A stretch of 64,000 nt of DNA from Botryococcus braunii. Its lineage: Eukaryota; Chlorophyta; Trebouxiophyceae. Of this stretch, positions 1 to 11,320 are shown piece after piece; position 1 is the first letter of the stretch; every line of letters starts with the position of its first letter. The stretch covers positions 204,359-268,358 of the forward strand of contig KV908537.1 in the NCBI GenBank assembly GCA_002005505.1. The letters are read 5' to 3'. A program made the position numbers and the translations under genes. Under the pieces are notes generated by a model. The model was not told where the DNA came from, ran no database searches, and saw only the letters and a program-made list of their open reading frames with translations.

Positions 1-1668
1 TAAAATATGCATAAGCAGAAATTTGGAGGGTTGACGATTGGCGCCCCGGGACCAGGTTGCAGTTAAGGCGGCGGTTTCTGCTGGTGGAAGCAGAGCTGAG
101 GGGCAGAGCTGCACGCGGGGAGACCACGCCTGGTCACCTTGGGGAGCGCACTCTTGACGACAGCACCCGCTTGAAAACGTGTTTCTATGCCTTCTGCAAG
201 GTGGTGGACGCCTGTATCACGCTGGCGCGCACCCTGGCTGCGGACGAGTGGGTCCAGGTTAAGCCTTCTCGTCAACTCCTTTGCTCTTTTTGGAGTAAAG
301 AGTGAATAAAGAGTTTTATCTGCAGGAGACCGGTCACAACTTGACACCGGGGTATTTGCAGCTTGGCCGGCCTGTAGTTGCGGAGGAGACGAGGAGTGCA
401 CGTGGTCACCTCACACCTCCCGTGGCCTGCGGTCCAGACAAGGTTCCGAGTGGGGCTGCAGATACTCTCCTCTTCCTGTTCGGTGAAATCCAGTCCGTCC
501 TCGGATTCTGGCTGTAGACCAAGATGCCCTGTATGCAATGAGGGTACTTGAAAGAAGCTTCCACGACCTATCCTCACAAAATATCTGTGTTGCCCGTCGT
601 ATGAGTGGATTTCTTTGTCTGAGTTTACACATCTGGGGGCCCCAGGCTGGGGCTGAGGTGGGATTCCAGGGGGTACTGCATTTAGCCTGGTGTGGTACAG
701 CTGGTGGCAGCTTAGCTTGATGGCTTGCCAGCAGGGAGGCCGCTGACTTGCATCAAGGGGTGAGCCTCACCCGGTGGGGGATGGAGTTGCAGGTGTATGC
801 CATGAGGGAAAGGCACAGATGGGCCCTGATATGGCTGCCTCACAAAGCACATGCGCATTTTACGGCCGTCAATCCTTCGAGTGCGCCTTAGGAAACTTTC
901 CGTCCCAACGCGCATGCAGGAGGCATCCAAACAGCTGAACCCCTTCACATACGTGCAGGAAGCGACAGCTTCTTGCAGAGTTCCGTGAAGTTGCTACATT
1001 TCCTGGCAGGAATGGCCATGGGAAGTCATTTGTCAGGCAAGGAAAGCGCACGGAGGAAGAAGCCTGGATAGCAGTCAGGACTTCTGCTCAGAAGTCTTAG
1101 GAACGTTCCTGGAGACAACTCTGGGCAAAAGGTCAGAGCATGTGCGTCCATAGTCCCTGGCTTCCGCATACCAGCATGTAGGGCGCATGGTCTGTGGTTT
1201 GTGTGTAATTCGCTTTTGAAGTCAAAGGGTCGGGAAGGGAATGTGCGAGCATCCTGCAAACACGTAAGCGCCCATCCCAGAGAGAGCTGCTGCCTTCTAC
1301 GCACTTCAGTCTGTACCGTTTTTGACCTCAGTTGGACTTGCGAGAGTTGTTAACTGTCTTCCTGTTGAACCGTTCAGAATGCTCCTGATAATGGAAGGAA
1401 GTGGGGGGTAAAGTCAGGAAAGTGTGGGGTTAGGGCCCCTGACTTGGGGGAAGAACAGAGATTATCCAGTCCCCATAGACGGTAGGACAGTCAAGAGTCG
1501 GTCTTTTAGAGTTTTTCCTGTATAAACAAGTGTAATGGTGGGCCAACTCCCAAAGCGCATCATGGCGCCACGGAAATTAAGACACATACGTTGAAATTTC
1601 CCAGTAAGGAGCCCTGGTCATTCGAACAAGCATCGCCTCTGAAAATCAGGCTGGCATCAGGCTGTAGG
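1..1668. other. No gene recognised
   Basis: Only short open frames occur (the longest about 112 codons, on opposite strands and overlapping), none with a recognisable domain. I see no LTR, microsatellite or RNA gene here. It may be intergenic DNA or old decayed repeat. Confidence 0.4.
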
Positions 1669-1672
1669 CGTG

Positions 1673-1777
<105 letters not shown>

Positions 1778-2279
1778 GCGCGCGCTTGTTTGGGTGAGGC
1801 ATGTGTTGTGTAAACTGCTGAGCCGCTAGGTACGTGTAGTTACGTACAAGTAAGTACGTAGCTCTGATTCAATTCAGTCCGGGAGTGCTTAAACCCGTTT
1901 ATACAATAGCAAGTACCTACAGGGGCTCATTGTGTTTACATAGTTGGTTTTAGACAAATCACATGACTTGAACTTCATGGATAATGGAAGTACAAATGCA
2001 TGCGGGCGTTTCAGGGGTGATCAGATAGGTGCCTTCACGCAAGTACAAGTCTTGGACAGCCGCAAGTTGGCATCTAGTTAAAGACTCTATCGAGGGTGTA
2101 CACGTATGAGATGATTGAGTACATCAGTGATGCATTACGTTATGTGCATGAAAGGGATGTTAGTCATGGTCACTTTATGTGACCATGAAGTACAATCGAG
2201 GGGCAACTTGTGAGCAGTGTACCGTTACTAGTGGTTACGATCGAGTTGCTTAGATCGTAGGTCCGTGGTCAAGCTCTTC

Positions 2280-3290
2280 AGTCGCTAGATGTGGACATAC
2301 TCATATCCGCTTCTCCGAGCTTGTTTCTGTTGATCAGCTTTCTGTTGCACTTCAGTAAAGACTGCCTTGTGAACAAACACTGGTGAGCACACGTTTCGCG
2401 GAAAGTAATGGCTGCAGCCGTTAAACTGCTTCGCAGGGTTTAAATGCTTGCATGCTGATTAAACGTGATGGCAGGTGTATTGATTGAGGTGTTCATTTGA
2501 CAGGAAAGTGAAGCTTGTATTATTGCTGTTATAAACACAGTAAGGGCTTCTGTACGCAAGGGGTGCGTGCGAGGAAGCGGTGAGTACTGATACTCAATGC
2601 ATACAGGCTTGTTCTTGTTCAGGTGGTCTTTGTTATTTAGGATGTCAACGGAGACGGAAGAATGCAGGGCGTTGTGGAGTGTTTCCCTAGTAAAACTCCT
2701 GATAAGGGCTGCTGTGGCCAAGGGTGCCAAGGAGTTTGCAGGCGGGTATGTTGCATTCTTTCAGTTCGACAGTGGTTGTGTTTTGAGCATTGTTTAGATA
2801 TGTTGTAGTGATGTTAACGAACACTCGGTTACAAAACGGACTGGCTGTGCAGGTAGATTTAATGGACAGAGCGTTACTGTGTTAGATCTTGCATTGACAT
2901 TGGGAGTGTTTCATTCGACAGGTAAACAGATTCAAACAATGTAATGAGCCGCTAGATGTGGACATACTCATATCCGCTTCTCCGAGCTTGTATCTGTTGA
3001 TCAGTGTTCTGTTGCACTGCAGTAAAGACTGCCTTGTGAACAAACACTGGAAAGTGAAGCTTGTATTGTTGGTGTTATAAACACAGTAAGGGCTTCTGTA
3101 CGCAAGGGGTGCGTGCGAGGAAGCGGGCATTGTGGAGTGCTTCGCTAGAAAATCTCCTGATAAGGGCTGCTGTGGCCAAGGGTGCCAAGGAGATTGCAGC
3201 CGGGTAGACCTAATGGACAGAGCGTTATTGTGTTAGATCTTGTGTTAGATCTGCATTGACATTTGGAGTGTTTCGTCCGACAGGATACGT
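2280..3290. repeat. Diverged local duplication with block deletions
   Basis: Several blocks recur in the same order at about 90% similarity: 2,286-2,387 with 2,950-3,052; 2,502-2,580 with 3,051-3,125; 2,668-2,749 with 3,129-3,207; and 2,857-2,925 with 3,208-3,285 (last pair out of strict register). The second copy lacks material between blocks. It could be a decayed LTR or SINE-type repeat copied in tandem. No coding capacity is evident. Confidence 0.7.
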
Positions 3291-3850
3291 CTCTCGACGT
3301 ACACATGGACGATCTAACTGATACGTCTGCCACCTACTTAAACTACGTAGTATACACGGCGGGCCACTGGCGGCACGTGGCGGGTGGGGCCACCCCCCCC
3401 CGGGGGGGCTTTATGCATTTGGTAGTACCGTTGTAAATTGGTTACCAATTGTACCCACACTTTTTTCTTGGTTACCAAATATTAACCTGCCCCCCTCTGG
3501 GGTCGCAGGTTTTAGGTTTCGGGGGCGACAGTTTTGGAGTTGCACTGGGGAGGCGCTATAAGCAACGCGCAGGGACATAGGGTTACAGACGAGTTTTGCG
3601 TAGGAAGGCCTATAATTAAAGGTCGTTTCCGTGACTTTACCTACCAGCTGGGTGATATGGGCCCTGTTTTAGCCGGTTGAGACTGCGCGTATTGCCTCTC
3701 TAGATTGGGTTGCGACGTAGCTTCCCACTGCCGCCACTAGCTGTATCACCCACCTTCCTGAAGGTGTTTGATATTCCTGCCCATATCTCCTTGCTTCCTC
3801 CTGTCTGCCCATTATCACCCAGCTTACAGAACCTTTTTTTTCATTCTTTT
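3290..3850. other. No gene recognised; C/G-run segment
   Basis: The stretch includes a run of nine C followed by seven G near 3,392-3,408 and a short GGTTACCAA repeat (about 3,438 and 3,469). I see no coding domain. Confidence 0.35.
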
Positions 3851-3852
3851 TT

Positions 3853-3915
3853 CGAGTGGGATTTGAACCCCTGTCCTCCTCGTCGGCAGGGCTGGCAGCA
3901 CACTACCCATCGCAC
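3853..3915 (-). repeat. tRNA-like (SINE-type) remnant
   Basis: Read on the minus strand, the segment holds a near-perfect B-box/T-loop (GGTTCAAATCCC), an A-box-like TGGGTAGTGTG upstream, and an A-rich tail just past the tRNA-like part. The T-stem outer pairs and the acceptor stem do not close, so it is not a functional tRNA. A tRNA-derived SINE head or a tRNA pseudogene fits best. Confidence 0.4.
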
Positions 3916-3939
3916 TTTCTGTAGCATTTCCTAGGGTAT

Positions 3940-5672
3940 AATGCTCTAGTGGTCCTTGGCATTGCTCTATGACTTGCCTTGTGATCTTGGTTCGCAGTAC
4001 AACCTCGCTCAGGTAGCTCGCTCGGTTGCCCGACTACGCGTCAGAGGCAGTACGATATAATTCAACCCACCCTGGGTTTAAGAGTGGGCATCCGAATCAT
4101 TCATGTAACATCTTTTCCGTGCTCATCACGAACGTTCTCCTTGTCTCAAAAACTCTTCCGCTAAGCTAATACCTACACTTTCAGACAAAGAGCTGCATTG
4201 AACATTGTATATGTATTGCAGAGTCTGGTTCCTCCCGCTATTGCAGCCGATTATGTCACAAACCATGTCTTTAACGCAGAAACATCAATGAAAAGTTGTA
4301 TGTCTGTATCAAAGCAGGGGTCTGTGGGTTGCCTTTATCGTTTTTTCATGTTTCAACGGTGAACACCTCTCGGATTCCCGATCGCGGTAGATCACGACTC
4401 ATGGAAAAACGACGGGGTTGTCGTATACACCATCCAAGCAAGATTTATATGTACCAAGTTCGTAATCAGGTTCTGTTAATCATGGAGTTCTGTGGCGATA
4501 TCTCACATTTCCTTCCGTGGATGCTGGCATCTTCGGATCCCGACGAGGACCCACATTATACAGAGGACGTGATAAAAAAGCTCATATCACGCCGACTGGC
4601 AACTAAGCATATTTCATACCAGCTATTCCGGGGCTGGTCGGGTGATACCACGAAACCTCGTACTGCTTCCCTCAGGAATGTGTGGAAAATTCTGAGATCC
4701 CTCGGGCTAACGCCCTCGCCGAGATTTGATAGGAGTATGAGATATTCGCGTGTCAGTGATACTATCACCCTCGTGCCCCGGAAGAGGCACGGAAGAGGGA
4801 AATGGGTCACACCCATGGGTCACACTGCCGGGAGTGTCGGGGTGGGAGTTTAGGGCTCTCGCCCCCATCTTCCTTCTTCCTTCGCTGGTATGAAAGGTAC
4901 ACTTATCTATTGCCCGAAAAACAGGCCTCAGCTCCGCTGCAATGCGACGTAGCTCCGAGGTCCGGAAGTGGACCTTAAGGTCTGTAAATCGCAAGTTAAG
5001 GATGGAAAAAGGCGGCATGGCAGGCTGAGCGGAGGCTATTGTACAGGTTTGTATAGCGCTGTATTGCCCTGTTTTGCATGTAACACTGCGCTGTCAACGC
5101 GTGCTACAAGGCGCTTACCATTGCCACCTGATCCACGTGGCCTAGTCATGTGGTCTTCTGCTGAGAGAGCCGCACTGACGTGCACTTCAAAACAAACATC
5201 GATACGAAAGTCCACAGTTTACCAAACGTAATGAGGCTCAGCCAAATACATGAATCTTAATTTTCATGGTTTTCTGAAAAGTTTAGAGGGCTACGAGGAG
5301 GTGGCCCTCGTAGCCCGTCGGCTAGCTAGGAATATAAGCTTGTACACATCCAAAGGCATTGGAAGCGGTATCTGTACAGTAAGTCTGCGAGATCACGTTT
5401 TCCGGGTCTGCCATCCGGGGAGCACGGATATCGATGTCCGCAAATACAAGTTTCCAGAGTTTACCCATCAACATCAACACTGTTATTTTGCATTCAAAAG
5501 CATTGAAAGGGTTAACTGTTCAGTAAGCTTGCAGGAAACGTTTTCCGGGTCCGCCATCTGCGACATCTGCCTTCGACTTTTGCCGTGTGTTTCTAGGACT
5601 GCCTTTCACCGTGCATATATTTGGATTATAACTCTTCCACATTAAAAAATCAGGAGCAGATGTGCTGTCAAA
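3940..5672. other. Unassigned region with a 185-codon frame
   Basis: An open frame at 4,296-4,853 (+, 185 codons) is basic and arginine-rich but matches no family I recognise. A diverged tandem repeat of about 145-nt period lies at about 5,335-5,570 (each unit carries the CGTTTTCCGGGTC core). I would not annotate a gene without expression data. Confidence 0.3.
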
Positions 5673-6175
5673 ATGTTTGTCCCCCCGTGCAGATCTCACA
5701 TACCTGGCTCGCATCCCTTGCTTGTCTCCATTGTAAGGCAATTTTTAAAGTTTCGTCTTGAAGTCCATGACTTACCTATAAATGTAGGAAGACGCACCCA
5801 TATCCTCCGTTCAGAGCGTTTATGTGACATGTGTGGCATAGCGGTGGGGGATGAGCATCATTTTGTGGTTCATTGCCCTGCACTTGCTCAGATTCGTGAC
5901 CACTATCCACATTTGTTCTCGTCCCCCTCGTGGTCATTACGTTACTTCATTTGGCAAGAGGATCAGGTTGCGGTTGTTAATTTCATATTTGATGCATTCC
6001 AGGCCCGTCAAGTGTTTCAGCGGCGGTGACTTGGCCATTCTCCATTATCCAGTTATCAGTATTGTTATCCGTGTTATAGCATAGTATTATTCCAACTAGG
6101 TTCTCACGTACCGTGGTTTTATCCGTCTGCATCTCATCATGCCCCCTGGGCTGGATTGATGTAATTCTTTCTTCT
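5673..6175 (+). pseudogene. LINE 3' fragment: C-terminal zinc motif of reverse transcriptase
   Basis: The frame at 5,673-6,029 reads a typical non-LTR retrotransposon ORF2 C-terminus: a [17 protein letters not shown] stretch, then a CDMCG cysteine pair, a [12 protein letters not shown] histidine/cysteine pair, and an arginine/aromatic-rich tail. The reverse transcriptase core is absent, so this is a 5'-truncated copy. After the stop, a 3' untranslated segment (about 6,030-6,175) shares a CATCTCATCATGCCC block with the minus-strand LINE that ends near 7,839, so the two are copies of one family. It is not expected to be functional. Confidence 0.7.
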
Positions 6176-6179
6176 TCTG

Positions 6180-7035
6180 CTATCGCAACCTCATTTCGCC
6201 ACCTCATTTCGCCTGCCAAGCTCTTCCGCGCTGGATTGCGCCTGGCATATGCCGGGATTGCGGGCAGGTTATTTCCGCCGCTCCCTCTGTGGAAGGCCAA
6301 AAATCCTCCCCCCAAAAAACCCTCTCCCCTTAAAAATTCCCCCATTATTGTTTAAATGCATCCATCGTGCAGAAGAAGTTCCCCATTTGCAGCAAACAAT
6401 GGCCCCTGAGTCGTTCCGCTGCCACCTTCAATATCAGCTCTTGATCCCCATCTTCCAGCATGGCTCCCAATGACCGTGCTTAGAAAAATGTTTAAATGTG
6501 CATGACCCGGCACACGCGGAGACAAGATTATGTGAGCACCACCAATACTCCCCGTGGCCCCATACATGTTGTGAAATAACATTGGAACCCTAGGATTTGA
6601 GGTTCCCCATAGCGTGTGCCTTTGTGTGTGAAGTGACTGATGGACAATAAATAGTCACTTTGCAGTCGTTCGTAGACATGTGGAACTCATGGTGTAGTTT
6701 GGAAGGTACACTTGGCATGTGACTAGCTCCCTGTGTTATGCTTGGTTCTTGCCATACGGCAATCTCAAAGGTAATGTCTACTAATGTGGTTGGGTTGAAT
6801 ATTGGGGACAATTTGGAACATTGGTGACAGCCACTTATTCCCTTTAGCCAATGGTGAGAAGAGCGAGCAGTACCATAGAGACATATATGCTACAGTGACT
6901 TTAGGTGAATTTGTTTGAGTAATCCAAAATACATATTCAGTGACTTACAAATGCTGAGGGTTCGGGCGCGGCGACCACACACGGCACTTGTGAGGGTTGG
7001 GGCTTGACTTGTCAGGAGCTCCTTGGAAGAAGAAG
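6180..7035. other. No gene recognised
   Basis: Only short frames with no domain. A small GCCACCTCATTTC-type duplication occurs near 6,190. I see nothing else to annotate. Confidence 0.35.
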
Positions 7036-7838
7036 GGTCTTTTTTACTCCACTCTTGTAAAAGAAGAAGAAGGGGAAAAAAGTAAAACCAAGACTATGTG
7101 TTGAGAAACACAGGATCAAGTGTTGAAAAACACTGGAAATGCCGCGAATGCTGGACGCTGAAAGTCAGGCAGGGCTCCCAATGCCCGTGCTGCCTGAGGG
7201 AGTTGGATGTCTGGGGCGACCATGCTGTCCACTGCACCTCAGGGGGGGATGTGGCAATTGTCGGCCGCCATTACTCCGTTCGTACCGGTGGCTCGATGCT
7301 GTCCTTACATCTGCTTGCCAGCGAGTCACCCGGGAGCCCGCCTTTCCCAACCCTGTCCCTGGCCAAGAGCGCCCTCGCGGAGACCTTCGCCTCCACGCGT
7401 GGGAGGATGGCTGTGACCTCTATATCGACATCGTTGGCTCCTCACCGCTCACCATGGCCAACTTGCAGCACTTCGTGCCGGGTGGGGACGCCGCGCGCGC
7501 CGCTCAAGACAAGCAGACCGGCTATGCTGTCTTGCTGTTGCGTCAGCAGCCGCCTGTGGCCTTCCAACTTGGAAGTTCCAAGTCTTCGCTTTTAAAACAT
7601 TTGGAGGTTGCATGCTGATGCGCTGGCCTTGTTTGCAGAGGCTCCAGGGGCTTTTGAACCCAAGCCATCATTGCTCAAGAAGATGTGGAGGGATATTTTG
7701 TCATTCGTCGGGTCAGTTTCATTATTGTGGCCGTTGTGGGCCGCCAACTGGCCGCTCGCCGGGTGTGACTCATAGCTTGAAACATTTGGGTTCGGGTCCT
7801 TCAACATTGGGCTGGTCTTTTTTACTCTACTCTTGTAA
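7036..7838 (+). mobile_element. Retroelement fragment flanked by 25-bp direct repeats
   Basis: Direct repeats of 25 bp with one mismatch lie at 7,036-7,060 and 7,814-7,838 and could be a target-site duplication of a non-LTR-type insertion. The enclosed ~750 bp encodes the remains of a nuclease-like domain (7,098-7,618). An alternative is that both repeats are short 3'-end copies of the neighbouring LINE. Confidence 0.45.
7098..7618 (+). pseudogene. PD-(D/E)XK-like endonuclease domain of a retroelement, frameshifted
   Basis: Two overlapping frames (7,098-7,595 and 7,139-7,618) must be combined to follow one domain. The first gives a zinc-like CPCC pair and GDHAVHCTSGGD followed by RH; the second continues RWLDAV..., a TREPAF segment and RPRGDLRLHAWEDG with YIDIVGSSPL. 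This order (CxxC, GDHAxxC, GG, RH, REP, RPxD, DI.V.SPL) is what I associate with the restriction-like C-terminal region of certain eukaryotic retroelement polyproteins. The frame change falls near 7,275. No reverse transcriptase is present, so this is a truncated relic. Confidence 0.5.
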
Positions 7839-8981
7839 GAAGTTACATCTGTCCAGCCACTAGGGCATGATGAGATGTTCACAACACACGAACAAGCCCA
7901 AACTCTTAAGAACGGGTCACAAGAGGTAGCCAAACGAATATCAAAAACAGAACGGAGCAAACGAAAAGGGAAAGGTTGGGGGGGGGGGGGATAAGGTGGG
8001 GCAGCCACAGATGTGGCTGCGGCCAAGTCACCGCAGCCGGCGTAACTCAGCACGAGCCTGGAAGGCATCCGAGATGAAGGAGACAACCGCACGCAAGTCA
8101 GCGTGCCAAATGAACTGCCGAAGAGACCTAAAAGGACCAACAAACAACTGGGGGTAAGGGTCCCGCACAGCGGTAAGAGCCGGACAGTGAAAGACAAAGT
8201 GGTGTTCATCACCCACAGAGGAACCACACATATCACACAGGCGCTGAAGGCGCGGAACCCGTTATCGGCGGCCCATGTCCATGGGAAGGCCATGAACACC
8301 AAAACGAAACTGGAGAAAGAGCAGACCTTGGCAACATCAAGAGACATATAAAAGAGGCGAGAGCAATGAGCCTTAGTAGGGCGCGCAAACCACCGCACAT
8401 AAGCTCAAGTACATAGGTGGGGATCAGTAGCGGCTAACCTAGGGGAGACATGGAGAGAGGCCACAGGGAGGGTATTGGCCTGCCATATGAGAGCTAAAAT
8501 GGTATCCATATCAATGGGATGCGCCGCATAGGGGTACCCTAAGCGGCGAAGGGCAGACATAAAAGAACCCCCCCCCAGGATGGAGAACGAGTTGTAACGC
8601 CGTAGTAGCATGAGTCCCTATGAATACGTGCATACAGGTGGTCGGGTGGGCGATCCACTAGAGAGTTCCAGAAGGCGACCACACGCTTGAACCAGATATG
8701 ATGAAGGGGCTAAACATAGACCTCAGCAAGGAGTACATCGGTACGGACCGTCTGACGAACCCCAAGGATCATCCGTGTCATTGTAAGAAAATCCTTTTAT
8801 AAATCCGTAGCGGAGAGCCTAGTGGAAGATGGGGAAAACACCCGTAGACTCCAAACCTCACACCCATACTAGCAAGAAGGCACCACACAGGCCAAGAAGA
8901 GACGCAAGAGAATACCGATAGAGGTGGCACATTTGAGGTTACCATAACGCGTGCTAATAGTAGACCAGGCACCCCACATCT
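7839..8981 (-). pseudogene. LINE ORF2 3' part (left piece, interrupted by copia family 1)
   Basis: On the minus strand this encodes the thumb region of a LINE reverse transcriptase ([18 protein letters not shown], then [13 protein letters not shown]), a stop-containing stretch, a WFARPTKAH segment, and the C-terminal CDMCG...[10 protein letters not shown] zinc motif at about 8,231-8,028. Stops and frame changes show it is dead. The reading frame resumes at 18,304-18,420, beyond the copia element inserted at CATCT (8,977-8,981). A G-run of 13 or more occurs near 7,978-7,990. Confidence 0.7.
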
Positions 8982-9675
8982 TGTGAAAGGTTATGGGCAA
9001 TCGGCTTTCCCTGTACAAAGCAGACAGGTCGTCAATAGACGAAGTTACTCCAGCTACAGTCCGTACGACTGTCTGCTGAGTGCCACACACAACTGTTGGA
9101 CAAGACTAGCATCTGGTGATGCCCAGCATCTTTCACAACCAGTTCCGTTACATCATTATCTTGTACACAAGCACCGATCAAGCAATCACTAGATAAGGCT
9201 CTAGACGGCTACGTTCAAGTACATGCCTATACTCCCTGAAGTCACTGTCCCTTATCTGTTTGAGTGACTACAGGGTACACTAAGCTTGTTCACTCTCACA
9301 ATAGCAACAATGATACAACACACACTGCCGCACCGTACATGTACAAAGCAGACAGGTCGTCAATAGACGAAGTTACTCCAGCTACAGTCCGTACGACTGT
9401 CTGCTGAGTGCCACACACAACTGTTGGACAAGACTAGCATCTGGTGATGCCCAGCATCTTTCACAACCAGTTGGTATTCACTCCGGTGGGGCAGCCTTAA
9501 GAGTTCATCCGACAAACGTGTGATCTAGATAGGATTGTACCTTATGTTCGAAAACGTCCAGAATCTGCCGTGTCTCAAGGTACCTTATGTTCTCAATGGA
9601 CCCATATCCTAATAGTGCACACATGAAGATCACTTAAAGCACAAGGCATTCAATAATAATGTTCAGAACTCAACA
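8982..9675 (-). repeat. Family 1 3' LTR
   Basis: 694 bp, matching 17,610-18,303. It contains two identical 133-bp direct repeats at 9,012-9,144 and 9,340-9,472, separated by 195 nt. In the sense direction the second copy ends 30 nt before the LTR terminus. The terminus in sense reads GCCCATAACCTTTCACA, whose first ten bases repeat the sense sequence of the initiator-Met tRNA anticodon arm. Confidence 0.95.
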
Positions 9676-9688
9676 CTTCCCCTTGCCT
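9676..9688 (-). other. Polypurine tract of family 1
   Basis: In sense orientation GGCAAGGGGAAG directly precedes the 3' LTR. The core AAGGGGAAG is shared with the other copia families in the window and would prime plus-strand DNA synthesis. Confidence 0.85.
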
Positions 9689-9695
9689 GCATGCT

Positions 9696-11320
9696 TTAAG
9701 TGTATCTTCTCAAACCTAGTGAATCACGATGACCAACAAACACGGGCTTGGCAAGTGGCTTGGTCATAATGTCAGCCACATTGCGAGCAGATTCCACATA
9801 GAGGATATCTACCTGCCCAAGTGCCATAGCTTCCCTAGCGTAGTGGAAGCTTACTGCAACGTGCTTTGTGAATTTGGAATACAGGGGGTTCCGTAAATTA
9901 GAAATGCATCCTTGGTTGTCACAGAAAATTTTGACCCTCCAAGGTGCAGCCCCTATCTCTTCCAAGAAGCCCCTTAGCCAGTTGGCTTCCTTCACAATAT
10001 GGCCAGCTGCCATAAACTCAGCTTGCACAGTTGAGGTAGCAACTGAGCTCTGCTTCTTGCTTCCCCAAACCACGGCACTACCATAGACTGATAGAACATA
10101 GCCAGTGGTGGAATACCTGTGGTCCAGGTCCCCAGCATAGTCGGCATCAACATAGCCTTCTAGCTCAGGGCCCTTTCCACCCAGAGTAAGAGCTAACTCT
10201 CTGGTATCTCTCAAGTACTTCAGCACTCGAATGGCCTCATTCCAGTGTGAGGTAGTGGGTGTCATTCTATACCTTGACAACACTCCAACAGCCTGAGAAA
10301 TGTCAGGCCGGGTCGTATTGGCTATGTACAGTAACGATCCAATTAACTCGCAGTATCGATGACCAGGTGGCAGAGGGGTACCAGCCCCATGTGACATACC
10401 ATCTGAGGACTCGGGTCTGCTGCTAGCCACGAAGTCCTTGGACATGGGGGTATCAACCCCACGTCCATCATCAGCAACGCCAAACTTCTCCACAAGAGCA
10501 TCAATCTTGGGAGTGCAACTAATGGAAATAGTGCCCTGAACTCTATTGCGTAGGACCTGACACCCCAGGAAATCATTCACCTCTCCCAAATCATGGATGG
10601 TGAAGTCCTTCTTCAATAACTCTTTCCCCCACTCAATCTCTGCAACCACTCTGGCAACTATGAGAAGATCATCGACATAAACAAGAATAAACGACAGATT
10701 ACCATCAGGGGCCCTCCTGATGTATACCCCAGCGTCGCTCTTGCACACACTATACCCCATCACGCTCAACTTGTCGCTCAAGGTCTTGTGCCAAGCCCGT
10801 GGGGCTTGCTTAAGACCGTAGAGTGCCTTCCTGAGCTTGCACACAACTCTCGTGTTGCCATTCTCAAATCCTGGTGGTTGGCTCACATAGACCTCTTCAT
10901 CCAACTCCCCATTGAGAAAAGCTGTCTTGATATCCACTTGGTGGATCTCAAGATTTTGTGTGGCAGCCACTGCCAGCACAGCTCTCCTAGCACCATAGCT
11001 GCTGGTAGGTGCAAAAACCTCACCAACATCTATACCAGGAATCTGTCTGCAACCCTGGGCAACCAATCTTGCTTTAAACCGAGTGACATTCCCATGTGCA
11101 TCGTTTTTTGTAGAAAAAATCCAATGAACAGGGATTACTTTCTGCCCATGGGGTCTTTCCACATACTGCATAACCTCATGGGTGTCTAAAGACTCCATCT
11201 CCTCTTGCATTGCCTGCTGCCAAAACTCCCACTGAGGTGAGCGCTGGGCTTCCCTCAAGTTTGAGGGCACGTGAACTTTTCCCAACCTGACAGAAGGTAC
11301 ACTCTGTACCTTATGCTGTG
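9696..11320 (-). pseudogene. Family 1 reverse transcriptase and RNase H (downstream frame)
   Basis: This frame of about 529 codons starts with the copia RT entry (KVHVPSNLREAQRSPQWEFW, then VIPVHWIFS.K) and runs through KARLVAQGCRQIPG, the catalytic YVDDLLIV box, TTRPDISQAVGVLSRY, and the RNase H part with VDADYAGD and the KHVAVSFHYAREA stretch, ending in DIMTKPLA. All expected catalytic aspartates are visible. It is out of frame with the upstream integrase frame, the two overlapping at 11,255-11,285, so a single frameshift separates them. Slippage at the (GA)n tracts just upstream is the likely cause. Confidence 0.85.

Noticed and set aside
4296..4853. 185-codon plus-strand frame as a gene
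   Set aside because: No recognised domain, no upstream or splice support, and equally long chance frames exist nearby; kept only as a note.
8982..9472. CRISPR-like spaced repeats in the LTRs
   Set aside because: Only two repeats per LTR, over 130 bp long, in a eukaryotic retroelement; no cas genes.
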